From: Desulfurellaceae bacterium bin18
GTDB taxonomy: Bacteria > Desulfobacterota > Binatia > Bin18
DNA length: 39,865 nucleotides
Direction: 5' to 3'
Assembly: GCA_002238415.1 (NCBI GenBank)
Contig: MPMI01000046.1
Span: 1 to 39,865 of the forward strand
Shown here: piece by piece, positions 29,176-38,947 of the stretch
Numbering within the stretch: position 1 is the first letter of the stretch
Layout: each line of letters begins with the position of its first letter
The notes under the pieces: generated by a model
Database searches by the model: none
What the model saw: the letters and a program-made list of their open reading frames with translations, nothing else
What the model was told of the DNA's origin: nothing
Position numbers and translations under genes: made by a program

Positions 29176-30055
29176 ATTTCCGCCGGCGAGCTGGAGGCCG
29201 GCGGGCGGCCAGGTGCTTCTGCTGGCTCTTGCTCGGCACAGTCCGGACGTGCACCAGGTCGTCCCGAATCTCAAACGACCGGATCGCGCCCACGGCTTCG
29301 AGACCCCGCAACGCCTCAGCCAGATTTTCTTTGAACTTTCTTAGCCGCTTGGTCTGGCTGCCGCTGAGCTTGTGCAGATAGGCTACGGTCAGCGGGTAGG
29401 GCGCGGCGTGGCTGGCATAGAAGCCGTGCAGCCACAGCGCCAGGGGCTTGCCGCGTAGTTGCTGGCGCTGTTCCCAGTCGATCTGCGTCCAGCGCGTCGG
29501 GCCGAAGAACGGCGCGAGCTGGGGATTGAGCACGAGCACGGTGCGACCCGTGGCCTCGTCGCGGTAGAACTCCAACAAGCTCCCACCGTAGGTCTGTCGG
29601 CCGTCGGAAATCTCGACCAAAGACGCTCCCAGCCGGGCAAAGGCAGACCGGAGCCAATCAACATTCTGGCCTCCTGGTTGACGCCCGAGCGCCTTCAAAA
29701 AACCCCGTTCCGTGAACCGACACTCCGTGCCGAGGGCCTGCGTCCGGACCAAGTGTAGCGCCTGCTCCCACACGTCCAGGTCAGCTTGGTCGAGCTGCTT
29801 CCCGGTGAAACGGATTGTGATCCCGTCCTGAGTCGCGAGCAGCTCGCGGTCTATATACCGCCGGTCCTTGTGGACGGCCGCAAACAGCGCCCCGCGCAGC
29901 ACGGCGTTCGGCGCGCCCCGCTTAGGCTCAGGCCACAAGGGCAACTGGATCACCTTGGCCGGGCCGCGCTGCTCCTTCTGGTCTGCCGGGGCCTCCCCTC
30001 TGGCCTGCCACTGCGCCAACTGTCCCGCCATGTCCGCCGTGGGTGTCTCGGCCAT
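29174..30055 (-). CDS. trfA: TrfA-family replication initiator (backbone B)
   Basis: From ATG 30055 (GGAGAGGAG upstream) the product has 293 residues. Family-like stretches are RGALFAAVHKDRRYIDRELL, TGKQLDQADLDVWEQALHL, ECRFTERGFLKALGR, SLLEFYRDEATGRTVLVLNP and KPLALWLHGFYASHAAPYPL, which correspond to the two winged-helix domains of TrfA. The end is basic (AARRPPARRRK). TrfA binds iterons and loads the replication machinery; iterons lie directly at its 3' end. The first 50 residues are less conserved. A 3' fragment of a second copy is at 20965-21027. The short genes upstream may belong to its operon. Confidence 0.85.
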   Translation of the reverse strand: MAETPTADMAGQLAQWQARGEAPADQKEQRGPAKVIQLPLWPEPKRGAPNAVLRGALFAAVHKDRRYIDRELLATQDGITIRFTGKQLDQADLDVWEQALHLVRTQALGTECRFTERGFLKALGRQPGGQNVDWLRSAFARLGASLVEISDGRQTYGGSLLEFYRDEATGRTVLVLNPQLAPFFGPTRWTQIDWEQRQQLRGKPLALWLHGFYASHAAPYPLTVAYLHKLSGSQTKRLRKFKENLAEALRGLEAVGAIRSFEIRDDLVHVRTVPSKSQQKHLAARRPPARRRK

Positions 30056-30087
30056 ACCTGTCTCCTCTCCCCTGCGCTCTCCCTGTA

Positions 30088-30384
30088 TCACGGCTCCAAC
30101 TCAAAATCCTCGTCCCGGTCCCGCTCGCGCTGCCGTTCCTGTTCACGCTCGCGCTTCTCCTGCCGCGCCCGCTCCTGCCCGGCCTCAATCAGCCGCCGCG
30201 CGTGCTCTTGGCCGCGCTTTTGCGCCTGCGCCCGCTCCTGGCCCGCCGCGATCAGCCGGGCGGGGTCGCGGCCTCCCCCCGTATCCGCTTGTTGATCGCC
30301 CCGCGCTCTTCCTCGGTCATCACCGCCCACATCCCGCGATAGGTCCTCAGCTCCGCCCGGTCCCGTGCCGGCGGCCCCGTCCAC
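30088..30384 (-). CDS. Charged coiled-coil ORF upstream of trfA (possibly the frameshifted end of the next entry)
   Basis: The 98-residue frame ends with a long Arg/Glu/Gln helix (LIAAGQERAQAQKRGQEHAR, RLIEAGQERARQEKREREQE) and the acidic tail DRDEDFELEP. Its N-terminal 40 residues (MDGAAGTGPGG...) look like out-of-frame sequence. Joining it to the overlapping TM frame (30252-30425) at the GGGGGG run near 30278 would give one membrane-anchored coiled-coil protein. Either a sequencing error, a real mutation or programmed slippage could explain the split. It ends 32 bp before the trfA start. Confidence 0.5.
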   Translation of the reverse strand: MDGAAGTGPGGAEDLSRDVGGDDRGRARGDQQADTGGGRDPARLIAAGQERAQAQKRGQEHARRLIEAGQERARQEKREREQERQRERDRDEDFELEP

Positions 30385-30425
30385 CAGAAGAGCGCCAGCA
30401 GAAGCAGGCTCACCCCCAGGGTCAC
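30252..30425 (-). CDS. TM N-terminal frame upstream of trfA
   Basis: From GTG 30425 the frame encodes 57 residues: VTLGVSLLLLALFWWTG (membrane helix), then RDRAELRTYRGMWAVMTEEE and RGAINKRIRG. It stops shortly after the G run, while the other frame continues with coiled-coil sequence. No ribosome-binding site is seen before the GTG, so the gene may also be truncated at its 5' end by the module border at about 30430. Confidence 0.4.
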   Translation of the reverse strand: MTLGVSLLLLALFWWTGPPARDRAELRTYRGMWAVMTEEERGAINKRIRGEAATPPG

Positions 30426-30496
30426 GGTGATGAATTAAAAATCAGAAACCCAGGTTTCCGCACCTTCCTGGGCACTCCAGAGCCGTGCCAGGCTCT

Positions 30497-30528
30497 GAAT
30501 CTTATTCTCAGAAGAAGAATCTGATAGG
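30497..30528. repeat. CTTATT/AATAAG-type hairpin element (copy 4)
   Basis: GAATCTTATTCTCAGAAGAA continues to CTGATAGG at 30528. Here the end of the element supplies the ribosome-binding site (GATAGGAG) of the gene at 30537, eight bases before its ATG. Confidence 0.6.
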
Positions 30529-30536
30529 AGAAGAAT

Positions 30537-30833
30537 ATGGAATCTGAGTTTTTACAGTTGGCGCGGGAGGCGGTCGCCGCGTTGCAGGGGCCGACCCAGC
30601 CGACGTGGACGGACGTGGCCGCCGTGACCGTGGGCTTCCTCCAGGTCGGCCTCATTGCCTGGGGCCTGCGCCAGATGGGCACATCCTCCAAGGAGCGCAA
30701 CCGCCAACTGGACCAGCAGGCGGAGACGTTGGGCAAAATCGGCCAGGCCCTCGACCGGCAGGGCGAAGCCATGACCAAGGCGTTCACCCAGCAAGGCGAA
30801 GTCTTAGCCGAGCTGTTACGGCGCACCGCCTAG
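30537..30833 (+). CDS. Small TM coiled-coil protein (family member 3)
   Basis: The 98-residue protein begins MESEFLQLAREAVAALQ, has a membrane helix (VAAVTVGFLQVGLIAWGL), a basic link (GTSSKERNRQ) and the tail AETLGKIGQALDRQGEAMTK, AFTQQGEVLAELLRRTA. At DNA level both ends are almost identical to 17086-17454, while the membrane helix matches 24468-24719. It looks like a mosaic of these two. The small soluble partner gene is absent here. GATAGGAG gives the ribosome-binding site. Its end overlaps a convergent gene by 18 bp. Confidence 0.75.
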   Translation: MESEFLQLAREAVAALQGPTQPTWTDVAAVTVGFLQVGLIAWGLRQMGTSSKERNRQLDQQAETLGKIGQALDRQGEAMTKAFTQQGEVLAELLRRTA

Positions 30834-31079
30834 CATCTTCATCATCTCCATCTGTACTCCCTCGTTCAGTTTTTCAATATGGAAAGGGAGGTCTGAATCC
30901 GTGGGGTCTCCCTGTCCCAATGCCTGGGCAATATCAGGCGCACCCTTGTCAGATTCTAATAAGTACAGGGTTTCCGCAATAATTTGACAAGGAGAGTCAG
31001 GAGAGACAAGATCATGCAACGTCTGGATGAGGTCGCCCCTCTCATCACTCGGAAAAATAACAACTGCAAAAAGTGCCAT
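30816..31079 (-). CDS. Small hypothetical protein (87 aa)
   Basis: The product starts MALFAVVIFPSDERGDLIQT and is acidic and soluble, with a pattern HDLVSPDSPCQIIAETLYLL that looks like an alpha/beta fold. Its base composition is less GC-rich than neighbouring genes. AAAGGG lies about eight bases before the ATG. It may be a small regulatory or immunity-like protein; no family recognised. Confidence 0.55.
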   Translation of the reverse strand: MALFAVVIFPSDERGDLIQTLHDLVSPDSPCQIIAETLYLLESDKGAPDIAQALGQGDPTDSDLPFHIEKLNEGVQMEMMKMLGGAP

Positions 31080-31208
31080 CGTTTTTACCCTTTCCCGCCA
31101 AGAGCCTTGAGCGCCTCTATTTCTTTGAAACGGAGGAAATTCCGTAAAAGCGGGGTGCTCATCCCCCGGTTATATCCCCCCTGAGGTATTCAGGTATATA
31201 AGTCCCCT

Positions 31209-31298
31209 ATGTTTCCGCTCATGCTTGGTCTGCTGCTCATCGGTGGGGTTGCCCACGCCGCGACGTTGGGGATCCCGACGCCCCATACCACGCGCTGA
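31209..31298 (+). pseudogene. 5' remnant of a GWxC/PPC secreted-protein gene
   Basis: The frame MFPLMLGLLLIGGVAHAATL, then GIPTPHTTR and a stop, equals the signal-peptide end of 27139-28239 (MFPLMLGLLLIGGVAHAATL, EIPTPQTT). The match ends at about 31290, where a protease-gene tail begins. It is a clear recombination junction between two cargo genes. Confidence 0.8.
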
Positions 31299-31399
31299 CG
31301 GTCGGCGGAGTGAGCCAGGCGTTCAACCACTTTTGGGGAACGAAATCAAGCTATCGGCGGCCGGCGACTACGACCTGCGATGAGCCGGATGGGTGTTGA
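31292..31399 (+). pseudogene. 3' end of a trypsin-like protease gene (remnant 3)
   Basis: The frame reads FNHFWGTKSSYRRPATTTCD, then EPDGC and a stop, the same ending as remnants at 14359 and 21341. Its TGA overlaps the ATG of the following gene (TGATG), which shows former translational coupling. Confidence 0.7.
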
Positions 31400-31899
31400 T
31401 GGTGTCGTGGAAACGCATACTCAGGGCGGCCTTGCCGTTCGGGCTGGCCGCCCTGCTCCTCGGCGGCTTCGTCTGCTATGAACTGCTGTTCATGGAGGCC
31501 CGATTTGGGCCGGTGCCGGCGCCGCAGGCGGCGGTCTCGGTTGCACTCCGGCCGGTCAACGGCCAGTTCCGTGTCCGTGTCACGAACACGACCGCCCAGG
31601 CGATCTCCTACTCGTATGGGGACACGGGGCGGCTCAGTCTGCTCACTCTCCGGCTGGAACGGCGGGTGACCTGGTGGTGGTGGCGCCATGTGTCTCCCGG
31701 CATCTTGGTGACCCTCCAGTTTATCGCCCGGCCCCCGCTCGCGGCCGGGGCAAGCCGCGAACATCGGATCGGGTATGAGGATGTCCCCCTCCGGCCCGGC
31801 CTCTATCGCGGCTGTCTGCGGTACTGGCAGGGAGCGCACCAGATGGAGCAGTGTTCTCCACCCGCCCATCATCCGGGCTGGGCTCACGTTGCTCCATAA
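31399..31899 (+). CDS. Small membrane-anchored or secreted protein, CSPP family
   Basis: From ATG 31399 (overlapping the protease-tail stop; GTG 31393 is an in-frame alternative) the product has 166 residues. A hydrophobic N-terminal segment (FGLAALLLGGFVCYELLF) acts as signal or anchor. The mature part has AVSVALRPVNGQFRVRVTNT (a beta-sandwich-like start), a Trp run (VTWWWWRHV), and YRGCLRYWQG and MEQCSPP, shared with 14499-14966. Two conserved Cys probably form a disulfide. The genetic link to trypsin-like protease tails in both copies suggests an inhibitor, chaperone or partner of that protease, but this is speculation. Confidence 0.65.
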   Translation: MVSWKRILRAALPFGLAALLLGGFVCYELLFMEARFGPVPAPQAAVSVALRPVNGQFRVRVTNTTAQAISYSYGDTGRLSLLTLRLERRVTWWWWRHVSPGILVTLQFIARPPLAAGASREHRIGYEDVPLRPGLYRGCLRYWQGAHQMEQCSPPAHHPGWAHVAP

Positions 31900-32237
31900 G
31901 ACGCGGATTACCGGCGGGAGATCCAAAGGAGATTCCCTCCGTTCGGGGCGTGGTACTTCTCTGGTGGGTCTGGCACGGCGGAGACCCCGGCGCAATTATT
32001 CGGCCAGGGTGCCGGCCAACCTGAACAGAAAGGATCTTATCCGACGCAACACACGCGGGTCAGGCGGGCGGGCCGAAACGGTTCCGGATCGCCTAATTAT
32101 GCCCTCCCGAATCCTATCCCTGTCTTCCGATAAAGGGGGTTATCGGAAGAATGAACACCCGCCAGGATGGGAAGGGCAGCCCGTCTGGAGCGGCCCGAGT
32201 CCACGGCCCGCCCCGCCGCCGGCCATTCAGCACAAAG
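31900..32237. other. Gap with repeat traces
   Basis: There is no convincing gene. GCCGGCCAACCTG (32011-32023) resembles the sequence just after the ankyrin gene (about 1607-1617), followed by a degraded CTTATCAGAC-type block, so part of the 1641-type terminator element is present. CCCCCTTTATCGGAAG/CTTCCGATAAAGGGGG-like symmetry occurs near 32123-32150. Confidence 0.4.
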
Positions 32238-32321
32238 ACAGGGTGGAGTAGGGAGGCAGGATACGCATGGTGTGGCCGCAAAACCCACCCTGCCCCGGCT
32301 CCGCCGCCCGGCTCCGCCGGA
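32238..32321. repeat. nic-core hairpin element (copy 4)
   Basis: ACAGGGTGG and CCCACCCTG form the arms; the loop holds GGCAGGATACGCATGGTGTG (32255-32274). It is followed by CCGGCTCCGCCGCCCGGCT and, 23 bp later, by the perfect palindrome at 32344. Confidence 0.7.
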
Positions 32322-32343
32322 AAGGCCTTGCCCCCGCGGCGGA

Positions 32344-32392
32344 GAACCGGACCCTCCCCGCCGAATAGTATTCGGCGGGGAGGGTCCGGTTC
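32344..32392. repeat. 49-bp perfect palindrome (CCGCCGAATA type, copy 5)
   Basis: 24-bp arms pair without mismatch around a single G at 32368; the inner part is CCGCCGAATA-G-TATTCGGCGG. It lies two bases beyond the stop codon of the convergent glycine-zipper gene (32395), so it may terminate transcription, but it lacks a T-run. Confidence 0.8.
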
Positions 32393-32394
32393 CG

Positions 32395-32775
32395 CTATTC
32401 AGACTTGTCAGACTCCGGCGTCCGCCCAGCTTCATGGAGCCTCAGGTCGCCCATGCTCGCAGGTTCATTCCTCTCATTGTTCCTGTCCATGCGTCTCATG
32501 GCGCTATCGTGTAACACCTTACCTGCTTCTCCGCCCGCCAACGCACCAGCTGTCGCGCCTAAGGCAGCACCCGCCGCACCCGCAGTAGCCCCGCCGACGA
32601 TAGCACCTGTAACTCCCCCTGCTACCTCACCCATTCTCTGCGCCCCCTCTCTGGCCTTTTGGCGGTTCTCTGAGGGATCTGCTTTCACGTTCGCATCTCC
32701 AGCTAGAACCAGACCTATGATAGCACCGACTACAAAATACCCTCGTTTTAATTTCATAATTTTCATACTCCTCAT
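32395..32775 (-). CDS. Glycine-zipper protein, exported or membrane-inserted
   Basis: From ATG 32775 the product has 126 residues (MKIMKL at 32766 is an alternative start). An N-terminal signal-like helix (GYFVVGAIIGLVLAGDANV) is followed by a Gly zipper region (GGVTGAIVGGATAGAAGAAL, GATAGALAGGEAG), which typically forms one or two tightly packed membrane helices. A charged C-terminus follows. Proteins of this type occur in outer membranes or as pore-forming peptides. AGGAGGGAG lies upstream at slightly long spacing. The base composition of the 5' region is clearly less GC-rich than the plasmid. Role unknown. Confidence 0.65.
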   Translation of the reverse strand: MRSMKIMKLKRGYFVVGAIIGLVLAGDANVKADPSENRQKAREGAQRMGEVAGGVTGAIVGGATAGAAGAALGATAGALAGGEAGKVLHDSAMRRMDRNNERNEPASMGDLRLHEAGRTPESDKSE

Positions 32776-32999
32776 AGAAGCGCTCCCTCCTAGGAATAAA
32801 GCAGAGAATGGGAGTATACGCAAGGAAATAGACAGCTCCGGTACTGTTACAGTTTGAGCTGTAAGCCCCTGTTTCTGTTGGGGTAAAAATCCCAAAATGT
32901 ACCAGTACCGACAGCTCCCACTCCACCCGCCCAACGTTGACACAATCTAACGTTATCAGCCGTAGAGCCGCCCATGGGCGTCCCATTTTGCGGCCCTGT

Positions 33000-33404
33000 T
33001 ATCGAGTATCTCCGACATAGATTCCTGAGATGGGTAAATCGTACACATTTGCCTCGCTCAGCCCCCTGCTCGGCCCATCTGTCCGCTGTGTCGTAAAACG
33101 CCCGTTTAATGGGACCCGACCGCGGCGGCGCCCGGCGGGTCCCGCACGCCGCCCCCATTCGCCACCCTCGCTCCGGTCCATCCCGCACGTTTACCCCCCG
33201 TGCCCCCCGCCGCCCCTAGTCAAATGACTAGGGTCATCGGCGGCAACTTGGGGTAGAGGAGAGGCATAGGGGGGCTCCTTGCTTGGGGCGGCGTTCCTGC
33301 GGCGCCGCCCCAAGCAAGGAGCCCCTTGACAAAGACACCGGAGGTCCAAAAATGCTCCCCTCTCCCCTCTCCCCTCTCCCCTCTCTCCGCGCGGCGGGCG
33401 GGGC
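33000..33404 (+). promoter_or_regulatory. LRR2 upstream region, shared with LRR1
   Basis: From about 33095 to the start codon the sequence matches, inverted, the region 8337-8650. Shared parts are TTTAATGGGACC, a GC-rich block, CCCGCACGTTT, the palindromic operator and CGGCGGCAACTTGGGGTAG. Only LRR2 has a large inverted repeat (GGGGCTCCTTGCTTGGGGCG against CGCCCCAAGCAAGGAGCCCC, 33269-33324), which could form a long hairpin in the 5' leader. Confidence 0.6.
33214..33233. promoter_or_regulatory. Palindromic operator-like site upstream of LRR2
   Basis: CCCTAGTCAAATGACTAGGG has perfect 9-bp arms and is the exact reverse complement of the LRR1 site. It lies about 172 bp before the LRR2 start, close to the spacing at LRR1. 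Confidence 0.6.
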
Positions 33405-36692
<3,288 letters not shown>

Positions 36693-36755
36693 GCAGCGGA
36701 CGGGAGACAGGGGCCGGCGCGGGGTGTTGCCGGCGCAGCCGGGCGGCGGAGCCGG

Positions 36756-36814
36756 GGCAGGGGGGAGTTTTGCGGCTACACAATGCGTATCCTACCTCCC
36801 TACTCCACCCTGCC
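36756..36814. repeat. nic-core hairpin element (copy 5, inverted)
   Basis: GGCAGGGGGGAGT pairs with ACTCCACCCTGCC with one mismatch; between them ATGCGTATCCTACC (36783-36796) is the inverted loop core with G to A at the nic-adjacent position. It lies after LRR2 and before the fourth TM coiled-coil gene. Confidence 0.7.
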
Positions 36815-36935
36815 TTTGGGCCTAGTTGCCTGTGGCTGGGCGCGGCGCGGACTCTGGCTCCGCCGGACGGCGTGACCCCCGAAGACTTGACCGCCTATCG
36901 ACAAAGACTGTTGGACTTTACCAGGTGAGGACAAG

Positions 36936-37256
36936 ATGGACCCGGAGTTCTTAGAGCTGGCCCGCGCGGCCGTCGCCGCGTTACAGGTCGCCCGGCAGCC
37001 GACGTGGGTCGAGATCGCTGAGCTGGTCATCTACGGCATCGGCTTGGCCGCGATCTACTGGCACTTGTGGGACATGAAGAAATACGGCCAACGCCGGGAT
37101 CGAGAAATTGACGCCTGGGCTGCGAGTCTGCGGGAGACCAACCGCAAGCTAGCCGAGAGTGTGGCGGAGAACGGACACCGGCTGGCGGAGAGCCCCCGCC
37201 GGTTGGGCCAGCAGCTAGAGCAGTCACGCCAAGCCCGCCTCCACTCCCCGAACTGA
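36936..37256 (+). CDS. Small TM coiled-coil protein (family member 4)
   Basis: The 106-residue protein begins MDPEFLELARAAVAALQ, has a membrane helix (AELVIYGIGLAAIYWHLWDM) and a basic link (QRRDREIDAW). Its tail is diverged, with SVAENGHRLAESPRRLGQQL in place of the GEAMTQAF units. The RRDREID motif is shared with 17086-17454. GGTGAGGA precedes the ATG. It follows LRR2 and a nic-like hairpin, without the small soluble partner gene. Confidence 0.7.
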   Translation: MDPEFLELARAAVAALQVARQPTWVEIAELVIYGIGLAAIYWHLWDMKKYGQRRDREIDAWAASLRETNRKLAESVAENGHRLAESPRRLGQQLEQSRQARLHSPN

Positions 37257-37627
37257 ACAATTTTCGGCCGATTCGGCCCTTTGACCCGCGATTCGTTCAG
37301 CTCGGCCCGTAGACCGGCCAAAACGGCCTCAGAAGGCCGTCCGGGGCGTCTGATAAATCCTATTTATGTCCAGCTTCAGGCCCGCCGCTAGCCACGCCGC
37401 CAGGGCTAGGGCGGCACGAATTTGGGAGGGGACCTTAGGGCTTCTGGAGTGTGTCAGGAACTTTGGCTCAGCAAATTACCCGATGCTGACCGAAATGTTG
37501 ATCGATTGAATCGCGAGTCGATTTCTTCTCTTCTCTCATCGTTTTCGTTCACCCGGCGATGAGGCCCCCCGCTATCGAGGGCCTGGAACAACTTGTCTCT
37601 CTTTTCGCCCGTTTATAGGTCCTGAGC
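37257..37627. other. Gap between the TM gene and the pentapeptide gene
   Basis: There is no gene. GGCCGATTCGGCC followed by CTTT (37266-37282) and GGCCAAAACGGCC (37316-37328) are small hairpins that could end transcription of the upstream gene. The right half is less GC-rich. Confidence 0.4.
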
Positions 37628-38320
37628 CTAAAAATCGAGAGTTGAGGTTCTTCTACATTTCGGGGTGGAAGAACAAAGAGTCATTTCGGCTTTTTTGGGA
37701 TCAAAACCAGCCGGAAATGTTGTATCCTGATCGTAATAGGCACCCTTTAGATTGGCATTCTCTAGCGATGTTGCTCCTCTGAGATCGGTTCCCAGTAAAT
37801 AGGCTTTTGTGAGATCCGTTTTAAAAAAATCGACGTCGTTAAATGTCGCTCCGTTAAGTTCTGCTCTTTGAAGATCTGCTTTACCGAAATCTCCATCGAT
37901 AAAAGTGGCTTTTTGGAGTTTGGCCCTTCTGAGGAAGGCATAGCTGAGATCAAAGGATTCAAAAGTTGAACCGACGAGATTGGCTCTATCCAAATTGGCT
38001 CTCATAAAAGATGTCTCACGGAAAGTCTGACCCTCAAAACTGGCCCATTCCAATTGACACCCTTTGCCCGTCTTCTTGAACAAGTTGAATCTTTTTTTGC
38101 TTGCCCCGCGTCTAATATAGCTTAGGTAGTTGTTTTCATCACAGGAAAGCTGATCCGAAGCCTCGGCTTGCCGGGCAAGGCGTAAAAGCCTTTCCAGGGT
38201 TTCAACGTCTAAAATCGGGTCGCTCCCATCCCGGCAGATTCCCTGGTTTGCAGAGAGGGCCGGCACCGTTACCAATAAGCTGAAAAGTGCGACAAACATT
38301 CCCGTTTTTATTGTCCTCAT
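37628..38320 (-). CDS. Secreted pentapeptide-repeat protein
   Basis: From ATG 38320 (AGGGG nine bases upstream; ATG 38326 is closer to the site and less likely) the product has 230 residues. A signal peptide (about 1-24, ending ALSA) is followed by a helical Cys-containing segment. About 100 residues of pentapeptide repeats of the A(D/N)LxxA type come next: SFMRANLDRANLVGSTFESF, KADLQRAELNGATF, KTDLTKAYLLGTDLRGATSL. These form a right-handed quadrilateral beta helix. The signal peptide argues against a gyrase-protecting role and for a periplasmic or surface role. The C-terminus has two Cys (LCSSTPKC). Base composition is low-GC compared with the plasmid, which indicates recent arrival. Confidence 0.85.
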   Translation of the reverse strand: MRTIKTGMFVALFSLLVTVPALSANQGICRDGSDPILDVETLERLLRLARQAEASDQLSCDENNYLSYIRRGASKKRFNLFKKTGKGCQLEWASFEGQTFRETSFMRANLDRANLVGSTFESFDLSYAFLRRAKLQKATFIDGDFGKADLQRAELNGATFNDVDFFKTDLTKAYLLGTDLRGATSLENANLKGAYYDQDTTFPAGFDPKKAEMTLCSSTPKCRRTSTLDF

Positions 38321-38450
38321 CTCCATTTCCCCTGGTAAAAAACCGACGTTAAAATCGTTATAATCCTCCCCCCAAAGAATTTATAGCGAAGCCCACAAAT
38401 AAGGAGCCAGGGGGAGGGCACTCTGTACGACAAAAGGAGGAGATTCTTAG

Positions 38451-38810
38451 ATGAAACGAGGAATTATTCGAGTGGTATCCATGGGGAGCATGTTGTGGAT
38501 AGGAATAGTGGGGATCTCCCTCACGCCGCGTGTGGGGCTGTGTCACGAGAAAGAAGGGGGCGCATCCCCCTCCCAACTCGCTCAGACAGAGTGTATGCAC
38601 ACGTATCGAGAACCCGGGTGTGTCGGTGGGAAAGAGTGCGTCAGGCGAGAATCCATCCCCTGCAAAGCTCGTGAGCCCAGTCTACAGCGAAAAATTTATG
38701 AAGGAGTAAAGGAAGGAACAGAGGGGCTGAGAGAAGGATTAGGCGAGTATTTTGGCGAAGAGGCCGGTGAGCCGGAGCCGCGCGGGACGCATTTTGGTGT
38801 GAGAGGATAA
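38451..38810 (+). CDS. Small secreted protein (overlap copy of 229-588)
   Basis: Same gene as at 229-588, present twice only because the circular sequence is written past its start. Here its true neighbour, the divergent pentapeptide-repeat gene, is complete. Confidence 0.7.
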   Translation: MKRGIIRVVSMGSMLWIGIVGISLTPRVGLCHEKEGGASPSQLAQTECMHTYREPGCVGGKECVRRESIPCKAREPSLQRKIYEGVKEGTEGLREGLGEYFGEEAGEPEPRGTHFGVRG

Positions 38811-38947
38811 GGAGAACTCAGCGCTGAAATGGACACGTCTCCTGTACTTACCTCACAGTGTCCCGTTTTGGGCCGCCCGGAAGGCAGGGCGGGTCTGGCA
38901 GCCACTCCCGCCCTTGTCTATAAGGTGACGAGGCAGGAGGACAACGT

